Of a stretch of DNA of 64,000 nucleotides, positions 45,430 through 57,157 are shown one piece after another. The first letter of the stretch is position 1; each line of letters begins with the position of its first letter. Location of the stretch: the NCBI GenBank assembly GCA_002794775.1, contig NBAY01000002.1, positions 2,639,226-2,703,225 of the forward strand, written 5' to 3'. The position numbers and the translations under genes were made by a program. Origin of the DNA: Porodaedalea pini (taxonomy: Eukaryota > Basidiomycota > Agaricomycetes > Hymenochaetales > Hymenochaetaceae). Below the pieces are notes generated by a model. That model was not told the origin of the DNA, ran no database searches, and worked only from the letters and a program-made list of their open reading frames with translations.

Positions 45430-46084
45430 CGATGTAAATTTGAGTATGCGGACGAGAACAAGTATTAGGATTTAAGAACATCCTTTTCGGCAATCGCAAG
45501 AAGGGATACCCTGGATAAATCCTGAATGCAATCGTTGGTATGTGTCCAAGTAGAGTCAGTTTTAATCTCATTCGATTAATGATTCGTATGTATAGTTGTC
45601 GTCTTGATACTCGTCCTTTTCCCGGGCAAGAGAACGTGCATACCTGTAGGAAGGCTCAATCGGAAAGCCATGCAGCGGTTGAGCTGGTGCCCAATACAGC
45701 TTAAGAGTATCTATGCCATATTTTGGAGAATCCTAGCACTTGCCCACGGCAGCTCCATGAACAGCGGCCACCACCTTGAAATCAGATATCCTCCAAAACG
45801 CACGAGTGCGTAGCTCAGTGATCAGACAATACAATTCAACGAGTTTAAGCATATCCTGGATTTTAATGTTTGACTTAGCTAAGTTTTATCGAGCTAGTAA
45901 AGCCAGCAATTCTAATTATACCAGATGATGCGCATCAAGTGGTCTTAGGCGATCGTCCAGAACGGAAATAGTCGGAGTTCGGGGCAATTGAAACCCCGCA
46001 ATTAAAGATGGCGGCGGCGCATATGACGTCTGAGTCTACTGCATTCATCTGTGATCTCTCCTCGCACTGTAATCTCAGACAGCG
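45430..46084. other. Intergenic region
   Basis: About 650 bases, fairly AT-rich, with no supportable gene. It should contain the promoter of the UPF0047 gene on the + strand. Confidence 0.45.
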
Positions 46085-46914
46085 ATGCCGTGGCAAAAGG
46101 AGTTCACTCTTTCCAAGCATTCCAAAGGCTGCCATCTCGTGACCGACGAAATCGTCAGTAATATACGACTGGGTCTCAAGGATGTTAAGGTAGCATTTTC
46201 GGGACAGTAATCATTGATATTCATCGCTGTCCTCGTCGTAATATTCAGATTGGAATACTTTATTTATTCATGTAAGAAACTTCGTATTCTCTTTCATCGC
46301 AGGGCAACCTCTTTTACTAAGTTTTATCATTCCTTGAACAGACAGCACACATCTTGCGGTCTCACTATAAACGAGAACTTTGATCCTAGTAAGCCCGTGA
46401 TCCGCGAATGTCCTTCGGTCTCACACTGCTGATGCATTTAAAAGATGTTCGGCACGGTGAGTAAGCGCATTAAATTCTTGATGGCAAGCTCACCTAGCAC
46501 GACATCGACTGGATCTCTCGATAACGTCGTTCCCGAGGAACTGAACTGGCAGCATCAAGATGAAGGACCAGAGTGAGTGGTACCCAATGCTTCCTCTGTC
46601 CTTCCTTTGCTGATGAAGTGGGGAAGTGATTCGTGCGAGAATTCCCTTCCCTTTACCTAGCATATACCAGTTAACTCCAGCTTCCTGCTACTCAGGGTAT
46701 CGCACACTAAAGCGGCGCTCATCGGTACCTCCGTGCAGGTTCCTATAACTGACGGCCGCCTCAATCTTGGCACATGGCAAGGTCAGTGAGCAAGTTTCTT
46801 AGAGGATTGATCCATGTGGAAGTAATTTGTCGTGCACGCAATCCTCCAGGCATTTACCTTACCGAATTTCGCCATTTGCCTCACGTTCGTCAGCTTGTCG
46901 CCACAATTTTGTAA
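46085..46914 (+). CDS. YjbQ/UPF0047 family protein, possibly frame-damaged
   Basis: Exons run from ATG 46085 (MPWQKEFTLSKHSKGCHL) to TAA 46912-46914, with about five introns. Family blocks in order: GCHLVTDEIVSNIRLGLKDV, IGILYLFIQQHTSCGLTINE, NFDPNVRH, VVPEELNWQHQDEGPE, SHTKAALIGTSVQVPITDGR and LNLGTWQGIYLTEFRHLP. The conserved HTS and NEN motifs and His of WQHQDEGP, which in this family form the metal site, are present. Between VRH and DNVVPE the frame does not join cleanly through any GT-AG intron, and the DMP usually found after DEGP is not seen. The family has weak thiamine-phosphate-synthase-like activity in bacteria; its eukaryotic role is not clear. Confidence 0.7.
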
Positions 46915-47841
46915 GCATATCAATTAGGGCACGTATACACCGGTGTTTACTTCGTCCCTGCTTTATCCCCGTTGGCTTGTAGGCCCTGAGGTACCGAATG
47001 TGTTTGCAGCCTCTTCGTACCATCCCCGGTCTTCTTTATCGAAAAGCGCTCTCAATGTACGAAGCTCCGAGTCTATCTGTATGCTCTCTTATGCCAAAGT
47101 CTATGGGTGGTTCAGCACCTACGGTTGCGATGACGGTACTTTTCTTCCGTCGGGCACCTCGGGTTTCCGTTCGCCATGTGTGGTATGCATGCTACCAGAA
47201 AGATAAGATATAGGGTAAGCTGCCTGCTGATGGTACGAAGCTCGAAATACTAGCAGCAGAGCTATTGAATGCTTGATTCAACTGAAGACCTAATTTGAGA
47301 TACGGAGATGAGTAATGAAGGTGCCGACCTCCGACGTAAACCAATTACAACTGTCTTCCATTAAGGACGTTAGTGGCTGCTCTTTCGTTCTATGTTCTGT
47401 AGATAGACGCATAGACAATGAGGAGAGCCGGAAAGTTCTGTAGTACGCATACGAAATGACTTACCTGTAATACCATCTCTAGACTCTTGCCACTACCATA
47501 CAAAGAGCAGAATACAAGGAAAGGAACACTTTCGGATAACCATGAGGAGCATAAAAAACGTTTCAGATGGTATAGCTATGTCTACTCATGATGAGATCGG
47601 CTTCAGGATGATCTCTTACTTTTCAGGAGAGTGAGAAATAGGGTTTCGGTTATACCAAATTGAGACACGGTGCCACGCGTTGTCAAGCCGAGCCCTTCGT
47701 GAGTCCTTCCGCGTTATAGCCCTTCCAGGGTCACTCCGGCCGGCTAAGAACTTATTTACCAGGCTTACAGCGCTTGCGCTACTCATCAACTGTGTTACCA
47801 CACGGACGCTCTCATCTCTGCCTTTCTACACGTCTGTTTAA
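46915..47841. other. Intergenic region
   Basis: About 930 bases between the UPF0047 gene and the transcription factor. Short frames on both strands show no domains. It should include the transcription factor promoter. No repeats were noticed. Confidence 0.45.
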
Positions 47842-50836
47842 ATGCCCCGCGCAGCGTCCAACGGTGCTCCTACGCTTCGCAGGAATCAAGTGTGTTATTT
47901 GTCGATTTTCGGTTTGAAGCTTTCTCAAATGTAACTCGTTCGCAGGCATGCCGGACGTGTCGGAAGAAAAAGCTGGTCCGTTGTCCGAACGCAATCTCTA
48001 CTGCATGTAGCGACTTACATCCTAGAGACTAGAAATGCGACGCGTCAAGGCCCCATTGCGGCCAGTGCGTGAAGCACTGGAAGGGCATTATATCTGTGCC
48101 AGCACCCGACGGATATGCGTGCGTCTTTGGGGGATAAGAGTTGTATGGGCGTACCACTAATATTCGCCTTGACAGACACCCTGAAGAGCCTCAGTGCTCA
48201 TATGATCCTATTGAAGGTCTCACACTGTCCGACTCTGTAAATCCGGGAGAAAAAATCAGGCAGCTAGAAGAACAAATTGGTACTTGAGCATTCTTTGTAG
48301 TGCAGCCTTCTTACGCACTCTCATTTTCGTCTTTCTTCGTAGTTGAGTTGAAGCGTAAGCTTCAAGAGGCCGGAATAGCCAACTCACCATCGCCTTCCGA
48401 ATTCTCTAATGGAGCACACTCTTCTCCCGCTGAGAGACGTTTATCGTCACTGGCGCCCCCGCAATACGCTGTCACGGCGTCTCCGGATCCTTCACTCCTT
48501 CGATCAGACATCTCTCTTCCAAGAGGTGGTCTGGATGTTGCCAGGACGCTTCGAAGTACCAGTCCAGTCTCGTTGACCCGCAGCGCGACGTCTTCACCAG
48601 ACATGAGCGGTCAGGGAGCGGAATCTCTGCTGAGCTTGTTTGCCTTCGGCTGGAACCCTGACTTGCCTGATCCAGCTGAAATGAGACGACTGTTGGTATT
48701 TTTGTTCAGAAGATAAAGGCTGTGGATCTAACTCATGCGATCCTATTTTCTCCAGGATTGAAGTATTTTTCGCCTGTGATCCATGCGGTTCGCGGATCCT
48801 ACATATGCCGACTTTCCTTATGTCAATGGATCTCAGTCCCAAAGATCCCCGTTTCCCTCACTCGGCGATTTTACATGCTATAGTTCGTTAATCCGCTTTA
48901 TTGCTACATGTATCTTATAAAACCCATCTCCTTAGTGTGCGTCTGCGTCACGCTGGACGTCGACCAAGTCTTACATGACACCCGATGGAATACGTCGGGA
49001 TACGTTTGCAGGTTAGCAATCACGCTTCTATCTCTATCATGCTAACTTATTATTATTTTTCTTTCACTTTTGATAGACTATCATGCTGGGAAGACTAGGC
49101 AATATATTGATCGGACGATGGCTAGCGGGGCGGACATTTTCAACGTGCTTCAGGCTTGTATTATTCTTTCATGGTATTTCTACGCAGAAGGGCGCTGGGT
49201 GGAAGTCTGGATCTTTGCAGGATTTCAAACTCGGGTCGCTGTCCCTCTCCGTCTCAACCATAGGGGTACATTTTCCACGCACGGCGCTGGCTCTCCAGGT
49301 GCCTATCTGCCTCCACCGAGAGACCAAAAAGATTTGGAAATGCGAAGAAGGACGTGGTGGATGACTGTCGTGCTTGATCGCGTAGTTTCAGTTGGCGGCT
49401 GGCTCCATGGTGTTGAATATAAACACATTGCGACAGAGCTCCCTCTTCGGCGTGTTGACTTCGAATCAGACGTACGTCCAGAATCCTGCATCCTTCTCAC
49501 AAAATTGATGAGTCTTATTTACAGCTCCCTCTTGAGAGCAATCCTCAAAATCTGCACACCGAGAATTTCTACATCACTCATCCCCCTGAATATACAGACT
49601 CATTTCTGTTATTTATAAAAGCGGTCATGCTTTTCGGACAAGTCACAGACTTAAACACAGAATTTCAGCTGAAGTCTCAATCCAACAAGGTCGATTCCTT
49701 CTCACCATTGAGGTTGGTCTACTCTTTTCCACGCATGGAAGCGAATACTGATTTGACGATTCGACAATTTGACAGAGACTCATCGTTTCAGAGCCTGGAC
49801 AAGCTCGTTGCCATCGATTTTCTTGAGAATCTGCCATTGGAGTACAAGAACTACCTGTATAACATGTCGGGTTCCTCCATCGATACCGACTTATTTATGG
49901 TGCACCTGATCCCCCATGCGTTAGTATATGCTTTTCTTCGTTTTCCAATGATGGCATACATTGATAGTCTTGTGTCAGTGCACTAATTACGCTTCATAAT
50001 CCGTACTTGGACTTCAACGACCCTCATTCGTTATCGACTAGTCGTTGCATAATGGCGGCCAATTCAATTTTAGAGGCTTATTATGCCTTCAGTAAAGCTA
50101 CGGCATTTACTCCTAGCTTTTCCGCATATCCTCCGATATTGAGGTTGCATCCTTTTGTCACGGTATGCCTTTCCTTGTCTTGTGTGTGGACCGCATTAAT
50201 GTCTATTGAGTAGATCTGCTGGTATCTATCTGCAGTCGTCAAGATCCAAGTATGCAAGCACATGATTGATAACAATCAAGCAACTGAAGAAATTGGCGTT
50301 TGGGGTGAGATCAACGCAATGAGGTCTGTTGATGCATTCCATGCCTTTCTGATTCCTGGCTGATCGTCTTCCAAGGCATGCGATGCTGGACTTCGGGACG
50401 ATATCTCCTATCGGAAGTGAGTTAATCGCAGACGGTTTGCCTTGCTAATTGCTCACACGTGCCCCGGTTCGCAGCGCGGCAAGAAAGACTGTTGGGAACA
50501 CTCATGTCTGAGATTGTGCGTTCTACATCTCAAGACAAGCCTCTTGAGATCGGAGGTTCCGAAATCAGCGGAACTGGATCACGCCTATACCCACATTCTC
50601 ATAAGAGTGCATTCCAAGACGCGAACGGCGCTGGTGCGCCGCTTCCCACTTCTCCGCCAGTCGAGCACTTTGGATCTATCGAGCCGTCGCCTCTTGGAAT
50701 GTCCAGTGTTCACGCGCAGATACAGGCGCAGACTGCTCATCATAACGTCCAGGCGTCCTGGCTCACAGCTCGGTCCGACATGTCTCAATCTCAGTCTCCG
50801 CCTTCTCATTCTTCATCAAGCTCCTTCATGCCCTGA
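47842..50836 (+). CDS. Zn2Cys6 fungal-specific transcription factor
   Basis: Start ATG 47842 (MPRAASNGAPTLRRNQ), stop TGA 50834-50836, ten or more exons. The binuclear cluster spans two introns: ACRTCRKKKLKCDASRPHCG, then QCVKHWKG, with the sixth Cys in EPQCSYDP. A short coiled coil (EKIRQLEEQIVELKRKL) follows, then a Ser-rich linker and the fungal_trans (PF04082-type) domain: ACIILSWYFYAEGRWVEVWI, FAGFQTRVAVPLRL, EMRRRTWWMTVVLDRVVSVG and LPLRRVDFESD. The C-terminus is Ser/Gln/Pro-rich. It acts in the nucleus as a DNA-binding regulator of unknown targets. The neighbouring broken alcohol dehydrogenase is not an obvious target. Confidence 0.87.
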
Positions 50837-51092
50837 TGCTACTGACTAGACTTTTTCTGTAGAATCAGCATCTTATCGTTTTACGCTTGGTTGTATTCTA
50901 TCTTCAATTCGCAGTTCAAATGGTGTAGTCCTATAGTGCCGTCTGTACATCGTATCACTCGTTTTCTCTTTGTTTTGTCGTATTTGGTGGCCTTTTCTAT
51001 GGACATATCAATGATCTTAATATTGAACCGACGAAGGCTATTTTAGAATTTTGGATGGAAACTTAAACTTGCACAGCTCCACTTCTTCATTA

Positions 51093-52398
51093 CTACTCTG
51101 GAAAGACTATGACATTGCGAAATTGCGGCCTCCCTTTGATAAGATCCTCATACGCTTCTTGGAACTGGTCTATAGAGAAAGGTTTCACCACGGATTTCAC
51201 GTCTACGAAATGAAGTCAAACAAAAGTGAAACGCTTATAATGCTTGCTCATACCTGCTAAAGTCAAAAACTGAACACATTCGTCAGACTCAAAGCCTCCT
51301 CCACAGGACTAACCGCGCAGAGTTGCTCTGTTCATGTTTAATAGCAAATTTGCGACTTCGATATTTCCATCTACAGCCGCAGAGACGAGGGTGATCGTTC
51401 CATTTCGACCCACCGCAGGGAGTATTGCGGATATTTGTTTTGAGTGCGGAGCTGTGCATATGATAAGCTTTGCTCCGCCCATGGCTTGAAAGTACGCGAC
51501 GACATCTGTCGTTGATGAATCGACGTGCGCGAAAGCTCCCAGTGACTTTGCAAGTTCGGCTTTTGACGATCCGGAAGAGACAGCATATACTTTAAGCCCC
51601 AATTTGGCGGCATACCGGAATGAAGATGGTAAGATAACGGTTAGAAAAGGTAATTGAGATACGTGCCTGTATGGACAGATGTCAAAGTCCACCTGAGTAA
51701 AACTGAATAATGCAGCTGCTTGTTTCATATTCTTTCAACTCACCCATGCCTTGGACAATCGCAATATCTCCTGGGTTCCATTTACTTGAACGGATCGCTC
51801 CGTACACAGTTGTGCCTGCGCAAAGCAAAGGAGCAAGCTCTGCATAAGAGGACTTAAGGAGCGCTTCCTCTGGAATCTGTATCACAGCTGAACTTGCCCT
51901 CCAGTAAATAGGAAAAGGGATTGAAAAGGAAGGGACACGCCTACCAGTTTCAGGTGCGTCCATGTACTCTCCATGTCCACCGTCGAAGGAGAAGCCACTG
52001 TACTGGCTAGTGATACACCCAGCAAAGTCGCCTTTCCGACACGCACCGCAAGCCTTACAATATCCACCGCTCCAGCCTACACCAACAAGAGAGCCAATCT
52101 TCAGACGAGTGGGTTCAATGGCTGCTCCAAGCGCAACCACTCGTCCTATTACTTCGTGTCCAGGAATACGAGGATACTCGACTGGCCTGGAAAAGAAATT
52201 TGTCAGAGTGCATGTTTCAAGTGACGTTAAACAGAAAAGCCAGACGAACCATGAACCATCTTGAATAAAATGGTCAGATCCACAAATCCCGGAGGCATTC
52301 ACTCTGATAAAAACTTCGTGCGCCTTTACTTCCCGTACATTGATATCAAGGATATTCCATCCTTTGTTAGGTCCAGGACAAGAAACTATCATATGCAT
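51093..52398 (-). pseudogene. Zinc-dependent alcohol dehydrogenase with an in-frame stop
   Basis: Exons from ATG 52398 (MHMIVSCPGPNKGWN) to TAG 51093 spell an MDR alcohol dehydrogenase: ASGICGSDHF (catalytic zinc Cys), YPRIPGHEVIGRV, the structural zinc loop CKACGACRKGDFAGC, APLLCAGTTVYGAI, then the NAD(P)-binding GMG-GL. Here the expected GGLGHLSIQ reads GGL, TGA, HLSIQ (TGA at 51686-51688). The next intron would begin GCACGT and end CCGG, so both splice sites are also poor. After it the frame is clean again (YAAKLGLKVYAVSSGS to the C-terminal FRNVIVFPE). The gene is otherwise well preserved, so inactivation would be recent. A retained-intron frame avoids the stop but cannot be joined in phase to the upstream exon. 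Confidence 0.7.
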
Positions 52399-52758
52399 CG
52401 GTAAAATCAGTTTCCCGTACCAGTTGACTCAAGGTTGGTAACCCACTAGCCTTGAAAGATCTTGGGAGGGGAGTCATTGTTCTCAAAAGAAGCTGTTTGG
52501 TCCTGAGCCTCCAGAGCTTGTATATATATGCCAGTAAAATGTAGCCATCACGACACAGACTTTACGTAGAACGAAACGGAAATCCGGGCTAAGCAATCAT
52601 GCGGCTATGGCGGTATGTGTGGAGTAAGTAACAGCCTGACGAACGCGTATCGGCCAAAAAAATAACACGCCGATATGGGACAACTCGGGTTTGATGATTA
52701 GTGCAATGTGTTGATATCGAAGACTACAAGATGGAAACAAAAATAACAGTACTAAGAA
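52399..52758. other. Region upstream of the alcohol dehydrogenase
   Basis: About 360 bases between the ADH start and the YTH1 stop, both on the - strand. A TATATATAT at about 52519 lies about 120 bases upstream of the ADH start and could serve as its TATA element. No gene is seen. Confidence 0.4.
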
Positions 52759-53841
52759 TCAGTCCTCACTCCCGCCAAACCGTCTCCGTTCAACCCCGCC
52801 ACGGAATCCTGGAACGTTCCGATTTCGACAATGATTAGCGTAATGTCCTTTCTCACCGCACTGGAGAAAACATTAAACCAGACGCTAGATGGTTATATGG
52901 ACAGGCTCCCACCTTGAAACATAGAACTTCGTCAAGATTTCGTCTAGGTCCGCCAGCGAAACCTCCTTGGAGACTCTGGGGCGGAGGCGCCGATTGCAAC
53001 GCAGTATTACGGTCAAAATCAGTATACCTTCCGTATCCAGGCGGCGGAGGGCCCAGATCCTTTGGCGAAGGAGGAGAAGGAGGTTCGTAATCCTTTAGTA
53101 CTGGGAGATCAGGTTTGGGACTGAGGAGAATTAGTAATGATTTTGGCTAAGATATGCGTGCGCTTACTGTCCGCGAGAACACTCGGGCCCTAAGGGACAG
53201 AAACCAGTAAGGTAGTTCTGACATGCAACTCGTCTAACGTGCTTTCGAGGACAATGAGGCCCTAAGAAACTGTCGGTAGTTTGTCTTTCCTGCTGAAATC
53301 ACATACGCACCAAGCTTGCAAAACCCTCTTTTGTAGTCCGGACACTCGGTCTTCCTCTCCTTCGGATGGGCGTAAAGACACTCGTCGCCTGCTTGACAAT
53401 AGCCAAACTTTGCATACCACCAGCATTCAGGCATACGCCTCAGGTTGTACTCATGCAAGAACTCGCAGGCATCACCTTTCTTGCAAAGTCCACGAAGCCA
53501 GTGCTTGCAGACTGTAGCAAGGCGTTCACGGTCTCGAGGATGCACAGGTAGTTGCTTTGGTGGCTGAAAATTTTGCGGTGACGGGTTTGTGTGACGCAAA
53601 GGACAGTGCAGAGGGCCTAATGGGCATCCTGCTGGAGTGAGCGCAAGACGGCAGATCTGATCATCTAATATGGAGCGAGCTGTCAGGCAAACGAGGACAG
53701 AGCAGAGGCAAGGAACGTACCTTTGTCTAGCTTAAGACCGATAGTATTTTTGACAAAGCTTTCAGCGCTGAGGTTGATCTGATGAAACTGAGGCCGAATA
53801 ATGTCTCTCAGAGCAGATGCGCCTGCTAAAGGATCTTGCAT
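52759..53841 (-). CDS. YTH1: mRNA 3'-end processing factor Yth1/CPSF30
   Basis: Start ATG 53841 (MQDPLAGASALRDIIR), stop TGA at 52759, about six exons. Five CCCH zinc fingers can be read, including ICRLALTPAGCPLGPLHCPL, VCKHWLRGLCKKGDACEFLH, CWWYAKFGYCQAGDECLYAH, CPDYKRGFCKLG and CQNYLTGFCPLGPECSRGHP. A Pro/Gly linker leads to a CCHC zinc knuckle (CFKCGEKGHYANHC) and an RG-rich end. CPSF30/Yth1 binds the AAUAAA-type poly(A) signal in the cleavage and polyadenylation factor. The terminal CCHC knuckle is found in many fungal and animal members. This is the last ordinary gene before the repeat-rich end. Confidence 0.93.
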
Positions 53842-54263
53842 TGTACGCGTTAATTTGTGGTGGTAGCTAGTGAAGGCAAGGTAGAGCCTGAGTAACGTCT
53901 CGATGCTCGTGACTTAGATTGTGTAATATTGCACTACTCTGCACTATGCACTACAAAGGGCGAGGAAGAGAAAAATGGAAAGAAGGAAAAAAAAGAATAT
54001 AGAGAAATCTTTCGTGGTGACAAAATGCGTGGTGTCGTAAATGTGGAAAATTGGCCGTTATATATCATAGGGGTGTGCGTTATAGAAGATTGGGTGGAAG
54101 GTTAGAATAATAAGGCATTGCGTCGGGTGGGCGACGGAAAGAAAAGTAAGCAAATTGGATGAGAAGCATAAAATTAGACGGTGCAAACCAATTTGAGAAG
54201 AAAAGAGGGAGATGTGTTTTATGGAAAAATTGGCGACGAACTTGTGAAAAGAACGGGCAAATG
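53842..54263. other. YTH1 promoter and border of the repeat block
   Basis: About 420 bases. The first 150 should carry the YTH1 promoter. From about 53960 the + strand becomes purine-rich (GAGGAAGAGAAAAATGGAAAG), like the LINE sequence further right, so an old fragment of mobile DNA may begin here. Confidence 0.4.
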
Positions 54264-55123
54264 TTACAGCCTTTTTCATATTGTAAGTCCTGCGACACGT
54301 GCATGTCACGTGAAGTGAGCCGTGTCAGAGCCAAAGTGTCGAAAAATTAGAATGAATGCCTATTTTCTCTGTGAATTCTGCACAGAACCTGCTCATTAAG
54401 TACTCAAAAAAAAGGCACGGTTCTCAGGAGAAGAAATATGTAAAATAGGGAGCAATAAATTTACTGTGTAGGTGGGTGGAGATCAAACAAGTGCAGCTGG
54501 TCTGTTCTCTCACTCATTTCCACTGAGATTCAAAAATTATGGCTCCCCTACATCTACCTATAAAATTCTTTCCTGTGTCTGTAAATTAAGTATATGACTA
54601 TACCAACATCTCCTGCAAGTTTGAAGCCAATCCATTCAGTATTCATGGTGCAGCAGCAAGATTTGTGTTCCACTTCAAGCTCTTTCCACCCTCCTTTTCT
54701 CACAACAGGTCTTGCAGAGTAGAACACAAATCTTGCTGCTGCACCATGAATACTGAATGGATTGGCTTCAAACTTGCAGGAGATGTTGGTATAGTCATAC
54801 ACTTAATTTACAGACACAGGAAAGAATTTTATAGGTAGATGTAGGGGAGCCATAATTTTTGAATCTCAGTGGAAATGAGTGAGAGAACAGACCAGCTGCA
54901 CTTGTTTGATCTCCACCCACCTACATAGTAAATTTATTGCTCCCTATTTTACATATTTCTTCTCCTGAGAACCGTGCCTTTTTTTTGAGTACTTAATGAG
55001 CAGGTACTGTGTAGAATTCACAGAGAAAATAGGCATTCATTCTAATTTTTTGACACTTTGGCTCTGATGCGGCTCACTTCACATGACATGCACGTGTCGC
55101 AGGACTTATGAAAATGGCTGTAA
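54264..55123. repeat. Long inverted repeat with about 400-base arms
   Basis: The left arm (54264-54670) is matched almost perfectly by the reverse complement of the right arm (54722-55123), with a 51-base spacer (54671-54721). For example GAACACAAATCTTGCTGCTG at 54722 mirrors CAGCAGCAAGATTTGTGTTC ending at 54670. Differences are few: G/A and C/T substitutions at CG-like sites (GTCACGTGAAG versus GTCATGTGAAG), a couple of others near GAATTCTGCACAG and TACTGTGTAG, and a small indel. No coding potential is evident. It could be a foldback/MITE-like element, two inverted copies of one insertion, or an assembly-related palindrome. Confidence 0.9.
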
Positions 55124-55199
55124 GGAGATGATGGATGTAATGTTTAGTACAGAGCGATCCGGGCATCGGCTTGGTAGATTTTGGTCATGCATATCGTGA

Positions 55200-56640
55200 G
55201 TGTTTAGAAGGATCCCGACTGCTCTCGACTGGAGGTGGTGGGGAATGCGCTTCTCGGGTTTATGTTGCAGAAAGGGCCGGAGTTGGCATCATGGGTATAA
55301 AATAAAAGGTGTGGTAGTGACACTGTGATGGTGTCGGAGATTTAGGACATGGTTCCGCCATTTGGCCAGGAGGTTGGCAAAAAATCGTGCATGTAAATTG
55401 GGTAGTGTATCGGGAGCGAGACTTTTGTGCTGCGAGTGTGAAGCTTGGGCCGCGAGCTGGTCTGCACGCAAGTTACCAGGTAGTCCCATATGGGAAGCAC
55501 CCACTGCACTGATATAGTGGATGTGGGGTGATGAGTGGCTAGAAAGATACCGCAAAGTCTGCGAACAGCTGTGATGAATGCTGCATGGAGGGGGTCTTCT
55601 GAGAAGATAAGGCATGCACAATTGGCAGAATCTGTGACAACGTGCAAAAAGGTAGGGTGGGCACAGTGCGCTAGTAGGGTAGAAAAGCAGGAGATGCCAG
55701 TGATGAGGGCTTGTTGTTCCTTGTAGAGGATGTTACTTTGAGTATGTGCCTCTGAAGCAAAAAGCTACAAGTTCGCGACAATTATGCATGATGGAATATC
55801 CGTGACCGCCAATGGGGATATCATCCTGTTCAATGACAGAGCCATCTGTGAATAAAAAAATATTGAAAAGGAGGGGGGTGATTGAAAAGATGGAGAAATG
55901 ATTGTCTAGTAAAATGACTATGTGTGCGAGAAGTAATTGGTATAAGAGAGAGACGCAAATGAACAGGTGGAATTATAGGATAAAGGTTGGTGTTAGGAAC
56001 AGTAATGTTGGCTGGAAGTAAATTGCGAATATCTGCAGAAGGGGGAAGGGACTGCCGAGATGACAATACATAAGAAGTGATGAAACACTTGGCTTGGTAT
56101 TGAATGAAAAGATCGATAGGGGGAATTGAAAGTAAGGAACCAGCAGCATCTTTATTGATGGTGCGGGATAGTATTAAAGAAAGAGCGTGATGTTGAACCG
56201 GAGATAAAATAGAACTGATGGAAGGAGAGTTAGGAAAGAGTTGAGCACCATAAATGGTGACAGAGCATATGAGATTGAAATAGAGGAGACAGGCATGTTC
56301 AAGATATGCACCATGTGAAGATTGAAATAGAAAGGAACATTGAGAAAGAGTGGATAGAGCTTTGTTAGCTCGGGAATGAAGGTGTAAGGATGGATGTAGG
56401 TGATGGTGGAAGATAACACCCAGCCATGTAATATGTGACCGGGGGAGAATAATTTGAGAAGGTGATAGAACAAGTGAAGGTTGGTTGTCTGGTTGTGTTG
56501 GGAAAGAGCCGTATTTGTTGGTTGGTGGGGTGAAATGGATAAGTTCAATAGAATCTTGGTCAATAGAAAGGCCCAGTTGCGAAAATTGAGAAGAAAGAAA
56601 ACGGAATTGAATGCGTAACCGAGCAAGGTTGGTTCACATG
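55200..56640 (-). pseudogene. LINE post-RT region and RNase H domain
   Basis: The region starts with TNLARLRIQFRFLSSQFSQL and HITWLGVIFHHHLHPSLHLH, typical of the connection after the RT. The RNase H reads LFTDGSVIEQDDIPIGGHGY (first catalytic Asp), KEQQALITG (Glu) and HVVTDSANCACLIF (second Asp), then GNLRADQLAAQA near the end. The pieces are in more than one frame. After GTYSK there is a stop (55733) that shifts to the frame used by KEQQ. Confidence 0.75.
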
Positions 56641-57048
56641 CTTAAAGAGCGAGCAGAAAGTGTTAGGACCAGTGTCAGAACAGGTGACTAATCTATCCAA
56701 CATACCGGAACTAGTAGATGTCCTTCTCAAAGACTCGAGGTAAGTGTTCTTGAGCTAGTCGTATGGAGGGGTGATTGGCTTGTTGAGTGCTTGGTCTTTA
56801 GCAGGAGAATAACAGTAATAGCAGCGAGCTGTGGGCTCAAGCTGAACTAGTATTGAAGACATATCAAGGGCAGAAGAATTTTGCTGAGGAGACAAGGGCG
56901 CTCCTGCTTGCCTCTTTATAGAGTTTGAGTTCTTTGAACCTTAGCTCCACAGCTAACCTAATTCTAACTAGTCGGGGAATGGCTTCTCCACTTCTCCTGC
57001 GATCCGCAGTAATTCCTAGAACCTTCCGCTCCACTATGACATTGTTGT

Positions 57049-57157
57049 GTGCTATAAATAGCCACTTGCGCCACTTGCTCCAAAGTTCCCATGCTTTACC
57101 CCACCATTGTGGAGTATTGCATCATGGTGATATCACTGTGCTATAAATAGCCACTTG
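57049..57157. repeat. 20-base direct repeat carrying a TATA-like core
   Basis: GTGCTATAAATAGCCACTTG occurs at 57049-57068 and again at 57138-57157, 89 bases apart, in the same orientation inside the nested insertion. Each copy holds CTATAAATA, a good TATA-box match on the + strand. Confidence 0.8.

Noticed and set aside
45604..45813. Possible small gene between the TTL-like and UPF0047 genes
   Set aside because: Too short, no conserved motif, no consistent splice extension.
46943..47213. Open frames downstream of the UPF0047 gene
   Set aside because: They overlap each other in two frames and resemble no family; probably 3' region.
1..53841. A secondary-metabolite or defence gene cluster
   Set aside because: Nitrilase, alcohol dehydrogenase, hydrolase/SnoaL protein and the Zn2Cys6 factor are scattered among housekeeping genes with no synthase or core enzyme.
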